DNA from: Fidelibacterota bacterium | GTDB taxonomy: Bacteria; Fidelibacterota; UBA2242 | Direction: 5' to 3' | Assembly: GCA_023133185.1 (NCBI GenBank) | Contig: JAGLWX010000148.1 | Location: forward strand, 1-8,956 | DNA length: 8,956 bases | Part shown: in pieces, positions 1 through 6,363 of the stretch | Layout of the letters: every line of letters starts with the position of its first letter | Position numbering within the stretch: position 1 is the stretch's first letter | Notes under the pieces: generated by a model | What the model saw: only the letters and a program-made list of their open reading frames with translations | Database searches by the model: none | Told to the model about the DNA's origin: nothing | Translations under genes and position numbers: made by a program

Positions 1-380
1 TCAACCGATGCTAACCAGCAGCTTCCGATACCATTCGACAAAGCCGCTAAGATAAAATTTTCAATGGCAGCCCCGGCGTCATGATGAGACCACTTTTTAC
101 CAATTTTTTCATTGATCAATACAATGAGATAGGCAACGGGTCGCCGGTTCGGTTTCGGGTCGCCCGCCGGATGAATATAGGCAGCCCATTTTAACAAAGG
201 AAAAATGGAATCGACCTGGTGTTTGTCGGTAACCAGGATATATTCAAGCGGTTGAAGATTTGCAGCCGACGGCGCCAGTCTGGCAGCGTCAATACAATCG
301 ATCAATACATCCTCAGGGATCAGCTTTTGCTGAAATTGGCGGATTGTGCGCCTCGATTTGATCAGATCAATGAAATTCAT
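1..380 (-). CDS. Nitroreductase-family protein, 3' end cut off by the window
   Basis: An open frame starts at the ATG at 380-378 and runs off the window after 126 full codons. The N-terminus reads MNFIDLIKSRRTIRQF, the usual nitroreductase opening; the Arg-Arg-x-x-Arg residues (10-14) normally contact the FMN phosphate. APSAANLQP follows at residues 36-44, and DAGAAIENFILAALSNGIGSCW at 101-122 matches the family's central helix and FMN-site segment. Family members are FMN-dependent NAD(P)H oxidoreductases, usually cytoplasmic homodimers of about 170-220 residues, so roughly 50-90 residues are missing. Substrate cannot be told: the family covers nitroaromatics, quinones, flavins and other compounds. 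The gene starts 12 nt after the cNMP-binding gene, so it is probably co-transcribed with it. The upstream bases CACACATCTT contain no recognisable Shine-Dalgarno motif, so translation may depend on coupling to the upstream gene. The family call is firm; the function is not. Confidence 0.85.
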   Translation of the reverse strand, partial: MNFIDLIKSRRTIRQFQQKLIPEDVLIDCIDAARLAPSAANLQPLEYILVTDKHQVDSIFPLLKWAAYIHPAGDPKPNRRPVAYLIVLINEKIGKKWSHHDAGAAIENFILAALSNGIGSCWLASV

Positions 381-392
381 AAGATGTGTGAA

Positions 393-848
393 TTAGTAAA
401 TTCCGTTTCGAATTTCAAAATTTGTTTTACGCAGCTTTGCCGTTAATATTTTTGCGAGATTTCGCATTACAACAAATCCGATATGCTCATTCTCTTCAAG
501 AAAACGGTGAAAATCAAGATAATCCACATAGAGAAAATCGGAATCTTCTTCGGCAACAATTGATGCGGAACGGGTTGAACCGTCTAACATTGCAAATTCG
601 CCATAAACGTCATTATCTCTCAGCGTCGCAATTTTCTCATATTCACCGGGTGAAGAGCTGGATAATATATTTACGCTAATACGTCCGCGTGAAATAATAT
701 ACAGTTCGTTAGAAGGTTCACCTTCTTTCAGAACAACTTCATTTTTTTTCGCATATTTACAATGGACTATTTTAGCAAGATTCTCAAGCTCCGCATCTGA
801 TAATCCATTGCAAAGTTCGCTGCGTCTTAATGCCTCAACGTTACACAT
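393..848 (-). CDS. Stand-alone cyclic nucleotide-binding domain protein (Crp/PKA-R type)
   Basis: This 151-residue protein is almost entirely one cNMP-binding beta-barrel. An N-terminal helix (LSDAELENLAKIV, 16-28) leads into the barrel, KEGEPSNELYIISRGRISV (41-59) is the typical early strand pair, and the phosphate-binding cassette is YGEFAMLDGSTRSASIVA (82-99). The cassette Gly83-Glu84 and Arg93, which in Crp/PKA-type domains hold the ribose and phosphate, are kept, so cAMP or cGMP binding is plausible. The C-terminal helix (about 122-143) resembles the dimerisation helix of Crp, but there is no room for a helix-turn-helix, so it should not bind DNA like Crp. No enzymatic or transmembrane domain is fused. 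It probably acts as a sensor or regulatory subunit, partner unknown. It follows folD by 15 nt and is followed 12 nt later by a nitroreductase gene. The start is fixed by an excellent Shine-Dalgarno motif. Confidence 0.85.
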   Translation of the reverse strand: MCNVEALRRSELCNGLSDAELENLAKIVHCKYAKKNEVVLKEGEPSNELYIISRGRISVNILSSSSPGEYEKIATLRDNDVYGEFAMLDGSTRSASIVAEEDSDFLYVDYLDFHRFLEENEHIGFVVMRNLAKILTAKLRKTNFEIRNGIY

Positions 849-855
849 AATTGTT

Positions 856-863
856 CCTCCTTT
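856..863 (-). promoter_or_regulatory. Strong Shine-Dalgarno site for the cNMP-binding gene
   Basis: On the minus strand the bases AAAGGAGG end seven bases before the ATG at 848-846. This is the best ribosome-binding site in the window and lies wholly in the short gap after folD. It supports the chosen start and suggests translation of this gene independent of folD. Confidence 0.8.
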
Positions 864-1757
864 TTAATTGGAAGCCGGCTTTTCAGCCAAATATACGGTA
901 TTTGCGATTAACATGGAAATAGTCATCGGTCCAACGCCACCCGGCACCGGTGTTATAGCAGATACAATATCCTTTACATCATTAAAATTGACATCTCCAA
1001 CCAGGCGGTATCTTCTCTTTGCCGTCGGATCATCTACCCGGTTAACGCCAACATCGATTACAACCGCTCCTTTCTTGACAAAGTTATGATCGACGAATTC
1101 AGGACGTCCGATCGCTGCGATTAATATATCTGCCCGACGTGCAATAGATTGCAGGTCTTTCGTTCTTGAATGACATACGGTGACAGTTGCATTGCCTGAC
1201 TCGCTTTTTTGAGCCAGCAGATTTGCAATCGGTTTGCCGACAATATTACTCCTGCCGATTACGACACAATGTTTTCCGCTTGTATCGATATCCGAATATT
1301 TAAGCAGCATCAGAATTCCATGCGGTGTACACGGCAACGGACCATCGACGCCCAAAATCATTTTTCCCAGATTTAGCGGATGAAGACCATCGGCGTCCTT
1401 GTCCGGATCAATTTTCATAATCACTTCCATTTCATCAAGATGGGACGGCAGCGGCAGTTGAACCAAAATTCCATGAAATTTATCGTTCTTATTCAGATCA
1501 TCAATAAGGTTTAAAACCGTTTCCCGGTCAGTATCCTTCGGCAGTTGAATTGTTTCCGAGTATAGTTTCATTTTTTCAAACGCCCCGGCTTTCATTCCGA
1601 CATACACTTTTGACGCCGGATCGTCACCCACCAAAACAACTGCCAATCCGGGCATGATCCCTTTCTCAGCGAGCCTTGCAATCCGCGGCTTTAGAGAATA
1701 ACGCACCTTTTCGGATATTACTTTGCCATCAATGATTAATGGATTACTATTTTGCAT
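864..1757 (-). CDS. folD: Bifunctional methylenetetrahydrofolate dehydrogenase / methenyltetrahydrofolate cyclohydrolase FolD
   Basis: FolD interconverts 5,10-methylene-, 5,10-methenyl- and 10-formyl-tetrahydrofolate with NADP(H), supplying one-carbon units for purines and formyl-Met-tRNA in the cytoplasm. The 297 residues match the usual 280-300. GDDPASKVYVGMK (44-56) carries Tyr52 and the catalytic Lys56. VQLPLPSHLDEMEVIMKIDPDKDADGLHPLNLGKM (about 99-133) is the folate-site signature, GRSNIVGKPIANLL (about 168-181) is the dinucleotide-binding loop, and PVPGGVGPMTISML near the C-terminus is the second family signature. All key residues are present. The ATG lies inside the end of rny (11-nt overlap in a different frame), and no strong Shine-Dalgarno motif precedes it, so translation is probably coupled to rny. 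Nothing looks truncated or transferred. Confidence 0.97.
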   Translation of the reverse strand: MQNSNPLIIDGKVISEKVRYSLKPRIARLAEKGIMPGLAVVLVGDDPASKVYVGMKAGAFEKMKLYSETIQLPKDTDRETVLNLIDDLNKNDKFHGILVQLPLPSHLDEMEVIMKIDPDKDADGLHPLNLGKMILGVDGPLPCTPHGILMLLKYSDIDTSGKHCVVIGRSNIVGKPIANLLAQKSESGNATVTVCHSRTKDLQSIARRADILIAAIGRPEFVDHNFVKKGAVVIDVGVNRVDDPTAKRRYRLVGDVNFNDVKDIVSAITPVPGGVGPMTISMLIANTVYLAEKPASN

Positions 1758-3294
1758 AGCTCACACTGCGGTGTTCACGAACAACAACGACTTTTATTTG
1801 ACCGGGATAATTCAGATCATTCTGGATCTTTGCGGCGATCTCATCCGACAGGTTATCGGCTTCAGAATCGTCAACCGTTTCGTTTTCTACGATCACACGA
1901 ACTTCACGACCCGCCTGAATAGCGTAGGTTTTTGAAACGCCGCCAAATGAATTGGCAATTTCTTCAAGTTTTGCCAGACGTTGAATATAACTTTCAAGCG
2001 TATCGCCTCTTGCGCCGCGGCGTGAACCACTAATCTGATCAGCAGCTGCGACTAAAACCGAAATCGGATGAATAGCCTCGATTTCTTCATGATGAGATCC
2101 GATAGCATTGATTATGATCTCGTTTTCTTTGAACTTTTTTGCAAGGTCAACACCGATCAGGGCATGAGTTCCGGTGATATTGCGATCGATCGCTTTTCCA
2201 ATATCGTGCAGCAGACCGGCGCGTTTTGCGATTTCGCCGTTCAATCCCAGCTCCGCTGCCATTAAACCCGACAACCAGGCAACTTCGATGGAGTGTTGTA
2301 GAACGTTTTGACCGTATGAGGTGCGGTACTTCAATTTACCGAGTATTTTCATTAATTCAGGCTGAAATGGTGAAAGATTAACTTCATTAATTGCCTCTTC
2401 CGCCGCACGTAATATGGACTCATCTACTTCCATTGTCGCTTTTTTGATCATCTCTTCAATTCGGGCAGGATGAATACGTCCGTCCAATACCAATTTTTCC
2501 AGCGCGACCCTGGCAATTTCACGGCGAACCGGATCGAAACCCGATAACACAACAACCTCAGGCGTATCGTCAACTACTATTTCAACGCCTGTCAGAGCCT
2601 CAAAATGACGAATATTACGACCTTCGCGACCAATAATACGTCCCTTCATGCTGTCATTGGGTAAATTTACAACCGATACAGTTGTTTCTGCGGTATGATC
2701 CGCTGCCGAACGCTGGATAGCTGAAACAATAATTTTTTTGGATTCGCGGGTAGCCTCTGAAATTGTCTTATCCCGCATATCTTTCACCTTTTTAGAAATA
2801 CCTGCTTTAGCTTGTTCCATTAGGTTTTCCATTAAAACATCCTGGGCTTCCTTGCGGGATAACCCGGCAATACGCTCGAGACGTTCAGTCTGTTTTTCAA
2901 TTATTTCCTGGATTTCCGATTCTTTTTGGGAAAGCTGATTCTGGTGTCTTTTAATTTCATTTTCCCTTTTGTCAAGGTCTTCACTTTTCTTATCCGCGAC
3001 TTCCATCTTCCGTTCGATGTAGAATTCACGTTTTACTAATTTTTTCTCGATTTCCCGAACTTCTCGCATTTTATTCCGGGATTCATCTTCCGCCCTGTGT
3101 TTAATGCGAATCGCCTCATCTTTTGCTTCAAGGCGACTTTCGCGAAGAAGATCCTCCGATTGCTTTTTTGCATCGCGAATCAGCTCGGAGACTGTTGACT
3201 GGGTTCTTTTTAAATTTTGAATATAGAAAAATAACGCCACTGCAGCGCCTGACGCTGCTACAACAATTCCAATTACAATATTTATTACCGACAT
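1747..3294 (-). CDS. rny: Ribonuclease Y
   Basis: RNase Y is the membrane-anchored endoribonuclease that starts bulk mRNA decay in many bacteria lacking RNase E. The 515 residues show the full domain order. A single N-terminal membrane segment lies at about 4-25, followed by a long charged coiled coil at about 30-190. A KH RNA-binding domain follows, with the loop RIIGREGRNI at 219-228 and the conserved VVVLSGFDPVRREIAR after it. The HD phosphohydrolase domain carries His334, the His363-Asp364 pair in LLHDIGKA, His401-His402 and Asp419, the expected metal ligands. Length and order match the family (about 510-520 residues). The start has TAGGAG five bases upstream. It lies 102 nt downstream of zapA, the largest gap in the window, and overlaps folD by 11 nt. 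A signal-independent membrane anchor at the inner face of the membrane is inferred. Confidence 0.97.
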   Translation of the reverse strand: MSVINIVIGIVVAASGAAVALFFYIQNLKRTQSTVSELIRDAKKQSEDLLRESRLEAKDEAIRIKHRAEDESRNKMREVREIEKKLVKREFYIERKMEVADKKSEDLDKRENEIKRHQNQLSQKESEIQEIIEKQTERLERIAGLSRKEAQDVLMENLMEQAKAGISKKVKDMRDKTISEATRESKKIIVSAIQRSAADHTAETTVSVVNLPNDSMKGRIIGREGRNIRHFEALTGVEIVVDDTPEVVVLSGFDPVRREIARVALEKLVLDGRIHPARIEEMIKKATMEVDESILRAAEEAINEVNLSPFQPELMKILGKLKYRTSYGQNVLQHSIEVAWLSGLMAAELGLNGEIAKRAGLLHDIGKAIDRNITGTHALIGVDLAKKFKENEIIINAIGSHHEEIEAIHPISVLVAAADQISGSRRGARGDTLESYIQRLAKLEEIANSFGGVSKTYAIQAGREVRVIVENETVDDSEADNLSDEIAAKIQNDLNYPGQIKVVVVREHRSVSYAK

Positions 3295-3299
3295 ATATA

Positions 3300-3305
3300 C
3301 TCCTA
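3300..3305 (-). promoter_or_regulatory. Shine-Dalgarno site for rny
   Basis: TAGGAG on the minus strand ends five bases before the rny ATG at 3294-3292. It sets the start so that the membrane segment begins at residue 4, as usual for RNase Y. Confidence 0.75.
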
Positions 3306-3324
3306 ATTTATCTTTGAAAACTCT

Positions 3325-3342
3325 ACAACTATTTACAGTTGT
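3325..3342 (-). other. Small perfect inverted repeat in the zapA-rny gap
   Basis: The minus strand reads ACAACT, a six-base loop GTAAAT, then AGTTGT: a 6-bp perfect stem with only two G-C pairs. It lies about 30 nt upstream of the rny start within the 102-nt gap. The bases after it (AGAGTTTTC) contain only four Ts, so it is not a convincing intrinsic terminator. It could be a weak RNA hairpin in the rny leader, a protein operator half-site pair, or chance. The rest of the gap (3295-3396) is AT-rich with no clear -35/-10 pair. Confidence 0.3.
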
Positions 3343-3396
3343 TCAGCTTTAACCGGAATAAATGGCAATAATTAATATTTATTTATAAAAGATGGA

Positions 3397-3702
3397 TTAT
3401 GTTTCTTCGTTCAGTTTCTCGTCAATAAGATCGACAAGAAACATGGTCTTCTCATCGACTTTATGATTAGTTTCCTCTATTTCTTTATTGCTGCTGAATA
3501 ATTCATCGGAAATATTCATTGCAGCCAATATGGCTACGCGCAAAGGCGTCTGAACAGTTGTCAGTGAATTTTCGACTTCTTCCATTTTCTCATTCACGTA
3601 ATTGGCAACACTGACAATGTATGATGGATCAGCCTTGGCTTTAACTGTATATTCCTGGCCATATATTGTTACACGAACTAAGCTGTCGTTTTGTTCTTCC
3701 AT
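3397..3702 (-). CDS. zapA: Cell division protein ZapA
   Basis: ZapA is a small cytoplasmic protein that bundles FtsZ filaments and stabilises the Z-ring. The 101 residues (usual range about 85-110) begin with the family's strand VRVTIYGQEYTVKAKAD (9-25) and continue with SYIVSVANYVNEKMEEVENSL (27-47). The conserved RVAILAAMNISDELF (55-69) leads into the C-terminal coiled coil used for tetramer formation. It follows the small coiled-coil gene by 49 nt and precedes rny by 102 nt. My recollection is that ZapA is often found beside RNase Y or the phe-tRNA synthetase genes. The upstream bases TTAGAAG give only a weak ribosome-binding site directly against the ATG. The family call is firm from the N-terminal strand and the Arg-x-x-Ile-x-Ala-Ala-x-Asn-Ile segment. 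Confidence 0.9.
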   Translation of the reverse strand: MEEQNDSLVRVTIYGQEYTVKAKADPSYIVSVANYVNEKMEEVENSLTTVQTPLRVAILAAMNISDELFSSNKEIEETNHKVDEKTMFLVDLIDEKLNEET

Positions 3703-3751
3703 CTTCTAACTATAATTTTAAAAAAACCATCCGGTTAAGGCGATTGAAGGG
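3703..3751 (-). promoter_or_regulatory. Possible promoter or weak terminator in the gap before zapA
   Basis: Reading the minus strand from 3751 to 3703, AACC-GGAT-GGTT (3736-3725) forms a 4-bp stem running into seven Ts (3726-3720). This is terminator-like but too short to be convincing. Then comes TATAGT (3714-3709), which resembles a -10 box, with TTAACC about 18 bases upstream as a poor -35. If the -10 is real, transcription would begin at or next to the zapA ATG, giving a nearly leaderless message. This is pattern reading only. Confidence 0.2.
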
Positions 3752-3952
3752 TTAAAATTCCTCTAAAACTTCCAGTATCCCTTCTATCTTCGTTTTTAAT
3801 TGTAGCCTCTTTTTTTGATCTAACATCTTTTCGAGGGATGTGCCCTCTTCCAATTCGGTTTTTATTTTTCTATTCTCCTCTTGAAGTTTTGTTACAAGAG
3901 CAAGAAGGCTTCTGATTTTCTCTTCTAATAAATTTAAATTGGCTAAGTTCAT
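3752..3952 (-). CDS. Small coiled-coil protein, ZapB-like
   Basis: This 66-residue protein is nearly all predicted coiled coil: LLEEKIRSLLALVTKLQEENRKIKTELEE (8-36) has hydrophobic residues at heptad spacing with charged residues between, and a second heptad stretch covers about 39-66. There is no signal peptide, membrane segment or cysteine. Length and composition resemble ZapB, the roughly 80-residue coiled coil that works with ZapA at the FtsZ ring in gammaproteobacteria. The gene lies directly between pheT (11-nt gap) and zapA (49-nt gap), which supports a division role. Coiled coils look alike, so sequence alone does not prove homology to ZapB, and it could instead be an unrelated ZapA partner. 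The upstream bases AGAAAGAAGGT are purine-rich and can serve as a ribosome-binding site, though the AAGG lies very close to the ATG. That the gene is real is supported by its tight packing in the operon. Confidence 0.7.
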   Translation of the reverse strand: MNLANLNLLEEKIRSLLALVTKLQEENRKIKTELEEGTSLEKMLDQKKRLQLKTKIEGILEVLEEF

Positions 3953-3963
3953 ACCTTCTTTCT

Positions 3964-6351
3964 CTACCTTAGTTTGGCGCCCAAATCTTTTTGCAATGTT
4001 TTGTGAATGGCTGCCATAGTATCTTCAATTTCTGCATCTTGTAAGGTTCTTTCTTCAGCCCGAAATACTATATTAAATGTAACACTTTTTTGACCTTTGT
4101 CAATATTTTTTCCTTTGTAAAGATCATAGAACCATATTTCCTGAAGATATTTTCCTCCCTTACCGACGATTAATCTCTCAACATCGGCGACTTTGACATT
4201 GATATCAACGAGGATTGAAATATCTCTCTGAATACTTGGAAACACCGGCAATTCCACATACTGCTTTGATTGACTTGATAAATGTAGCAGTGTTGAAACA
4301 TCACCCTCAAGTACAAATACAGGTATCTCAATATCCCAATCATTCTGTAAATATTTCTGACTTATCTGACCTAAATATGCCAGTTGCCTGCTATTTACCT
4401 CAGCCCTGATCATGTGATCAAACTGTTTGTGTTTCTCCGATTTAAAATCGATCTTTGAAATTCCGAACCGATTTACGATTCCCTCTAAGATTCCTTTCAG
4501 AATAAAAATATCGGCTTTTCTGCGTTCATATCCCCAATACTTTTCCTCAAAAAAACCGGCTAACAATATTGCGAATTTCTGAAATTCCTCAGCATGGGTT
4601 TCTTTTTGGGGATTGTAATGCTGCACAAATCCTATTTCAAACAGCGGTAAATCCGGATTCTGATGGTTAAGGTTCCGTTTGGCTGTCTGAAGAAGTCCGG
4701 GAATCAGAGTCGTACGCAAGTGAGACATATCCTGACTTAGCGGATTCTTTACTTTGACCGGTGATAAAGTTTGAGGACCAAATTCAGTAAATACCTGGTT
4801 CACAAGAGAATTACTGCACACTTCATACAATCCGAAATTCGCGATTAATTCTCTTAACTTTTCAACCAGTTCGTAATCATGGGTCGTTTCATAATTTGGC
4901 TGGATTCGCATTACTTTTGCATTGGGCACATTATGCATGCCGTAAATACGTACGACCTCTTCAATCATATCAATTTCCCGCTCGAGATCAGGGCGCCAGC
5001 TGGGTACTTTAATATGCACTGATCCGGAATCCCGGTCGAGAATCTTACATCCCAGTTTTTCAAATTTTCCGACAATCCAGTCCGGTTGAATATCTACGCC
5101 TAACAGCGAATTAGCACGTTTGAAGCGAAATACTATTTCCGGGGACTTAACAATACGCGGATAACAGTCGATAATGCCTTTACATACGGAACCACCGGCT
5201 AATTGAACAATCAGATCACTCAGGCGATTGAGAGCATAAATAACACCTTCCGGATCGGCTCCGCGTTCAAAACGATAAGAAGCATCCGTTTGCAGACCAA
5301 GATATTTTGAACCTTTACGGATCGTAGCAGGATCAAAGTAAGCGCTTTCAATCAGGATATCCGTCGTATCGTCATTGATCTCAGAATTTGCCAAGCCCAT
5401 AATGCCGGCAACCGCGACTGAACGTTTCGCATCACAAATTAATAACACATCTTTTATCAACTCCCGGCGCACACCGTCAATCGTTTCGACCTCTTCGCCA
5501 TCTTTCGCACTGCGGACAATGATCTTATTACCATTAATCATACGGTAATCAAAAGTATGCAGCGGATGACCGGTTTCCAATAATACAAAATTCGCCGCAT
5601 CTACAACATTATTAATTGACCTCACACCAACACTGCCCAAAAAATTCACAAGCCATTTTGGAGACGGACCAACCTTTACTCCTCGCACCACTCTGGCGGC
5701 ATACCGTGGACAACCAATTTTATTAACTATTTCTACGTCGATGTAGTCACTAACAGATTCATCTGATTCAGTAAATTCGATTTCAGGAATTTTCAATTCT
5801 TTGCCGGTAAGTAAAGTTATATCCCTGGCGACGCCAATATGAGAAGTGCAATCCGGTCGGTTAGGAGTCAAGTCAATGTCTATGCTTGTCCCGCTGCCGG
5901 CTAAATAATCCTTCAACTCAATACCAACAGGCGCATTAGTATCCAAAACCATAATACCGCCATGATCATCGGATAATCCCAACTCATCTTCCGCGCAAAG
6001 CATGCCTTCCGATTGAACGCCTCTGATCTTGACCGGTTTTAAAGTCATTCCGTTTGGTAAGGTAGTTCCGATTTTTGCCAACGGCACTTTTTGCCCAACC
6101 TTGACATTTGGAGCGCCGCACACAACATCCATCGTATCGGACCCGGTAACTACACGACAGATACTTAAGCGATCGGCATTTGGATGAACAAATATTTCCG
6201 TGATTTCAGATATTATCACACCATCGATCTTCTCGGCGGGATTCTTTTTGATCGTCGATTCCAGACCGAGATAGGTCAATTTTTCTTCAAGTTCCTCAGG
6301 ACTATAAGGAATCTCGGTGTATTGCTCTAACCATTTTGTATTTACTATCAT
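3964..6351 (-). CDS. pheT: Phenylalanyl-tRNA synthetase beta subunit
   Basis: PheT forms the alpha2-beta2 phenylalanyl-tRNA synthetase with PheS; the beta chain binds tRNA and edits mischarged Tyr-tRNA(Phe). The 795 residues match the usual bacterial length near 790-800. Domains in order: a short N-terminal helix region, then an EMAP/OB-type tRNA-binding domain (about 42-150, with HPNADRLSICRVVTG at 56-70 and VVCGAPNV at 77-83). The B3/B4 editing region follows (about 212-385, with ETGHPLHTFD at 259-268 and LQTDASYRFERGADP at 353-367). Next come the B5 domain (about 403-475, PSWRPDLEREIDMIEEVVRIYG at 450-471), the catalytic-like core, and a C-terminal ferredoxin-fold anticodon-binding domain from about 699 (ELPVFPSIQRDISI). 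The start lies 12 nt after pheS. The upstream bases CACATTTGAACT show no Shine-Dalgarno motif, suggesting coupling to pheS. No gap or frameshift was seen. Confidence 0.98.
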   Translation of the reverse strand: MIVNTKWLEQYTEIPYSPEELEEKLTYLGLESTIKKNPAEKIDGVIISEITEIFVHPNADRLSICRVVTGSDTMDVVCGAPNVKVGQKVPLAKIGTTLPNGMTLKPVKIRGVQSEGMLCAEDELGLSDDHGGIMVLDTNAPVGIELKDYLAGSGTSIDIDLTPNRPDCTSHIGVARDITLLTGKELKIPEIEFTESDESVSDYIDVEIVNKIGCPRYAARVVRGVKVGPSPKWLVNFLGSVGVRSINNVVDAANFVLLETGHPLHTFDYRMINGNKIIVRSAKDGEEVETIDGVRRELIKDVLLICDAKRSVAVAGIMGLANSEINDDTTDILIESAYFDPATIRKGSKYLGLQTDASYRFERGADPEGVIYALNRLSDLIVQLAGGSVCKGIIDCYPRIVKSPEIVFRFKRANSLLGVDIQPDWIVGKFEKLGCKILDRDSGSVHIKVPSWRPDLEREIDMIEEVVRIYGMHNVPNAKVMRIQPNYETTHDYELVEKLRELIANFGLYEVCSNSLVNQVFTEFGPQTLSPVKVKNPLSQDMSHLRTTLIPGLLQTAKRNLNHQNPDLPLFEIGFVQHYNPQKETHAEEFQKFAILLAGFFEEKYWGYERRKADIFILKGILEGIVNRFGISKIDFKSEKHKQFDHMIRAEVNSRQLAYLGQISQKYLQNDWDIEIPVFVLEGDVSTLLHLSSQSKQYVELPVFPSIQRDISILVDINVKVADVERLIVGKGGKYLQEIWFYDLYKGKNIDKGQKSVTFNIVFRAEERTLQDAEIEDTMAAIHKTLQKDLGAKLR

Positions 6352-6363
6352 AGTTCAAATGTG

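Noticed and set aside
422..679. Plus-strand open frame of 85 codons, and the other short plus-strand frames
   Set aside because: All lie opposite well-supported minus-strand genes, show no family motifs and lack consistent ribosome-binding sites.
3725..3736. Intrinsic terminator after the small coiled-coil gene
   Set aside because: The stem is only 4 bp with two G-C pairs before the T run, too weak to call as a terminator; kept only as a low-confidence mixed regulatory note.
3703..3751. 6S RNA (ssrS) next to zapA
   Set aside because: In some proteobacteria ssrS is beside zapA, but the gaps on either side here are 49 and 102 nt, too short for a roughly 180-nt 6S RNA, and no long paired structure is seen.
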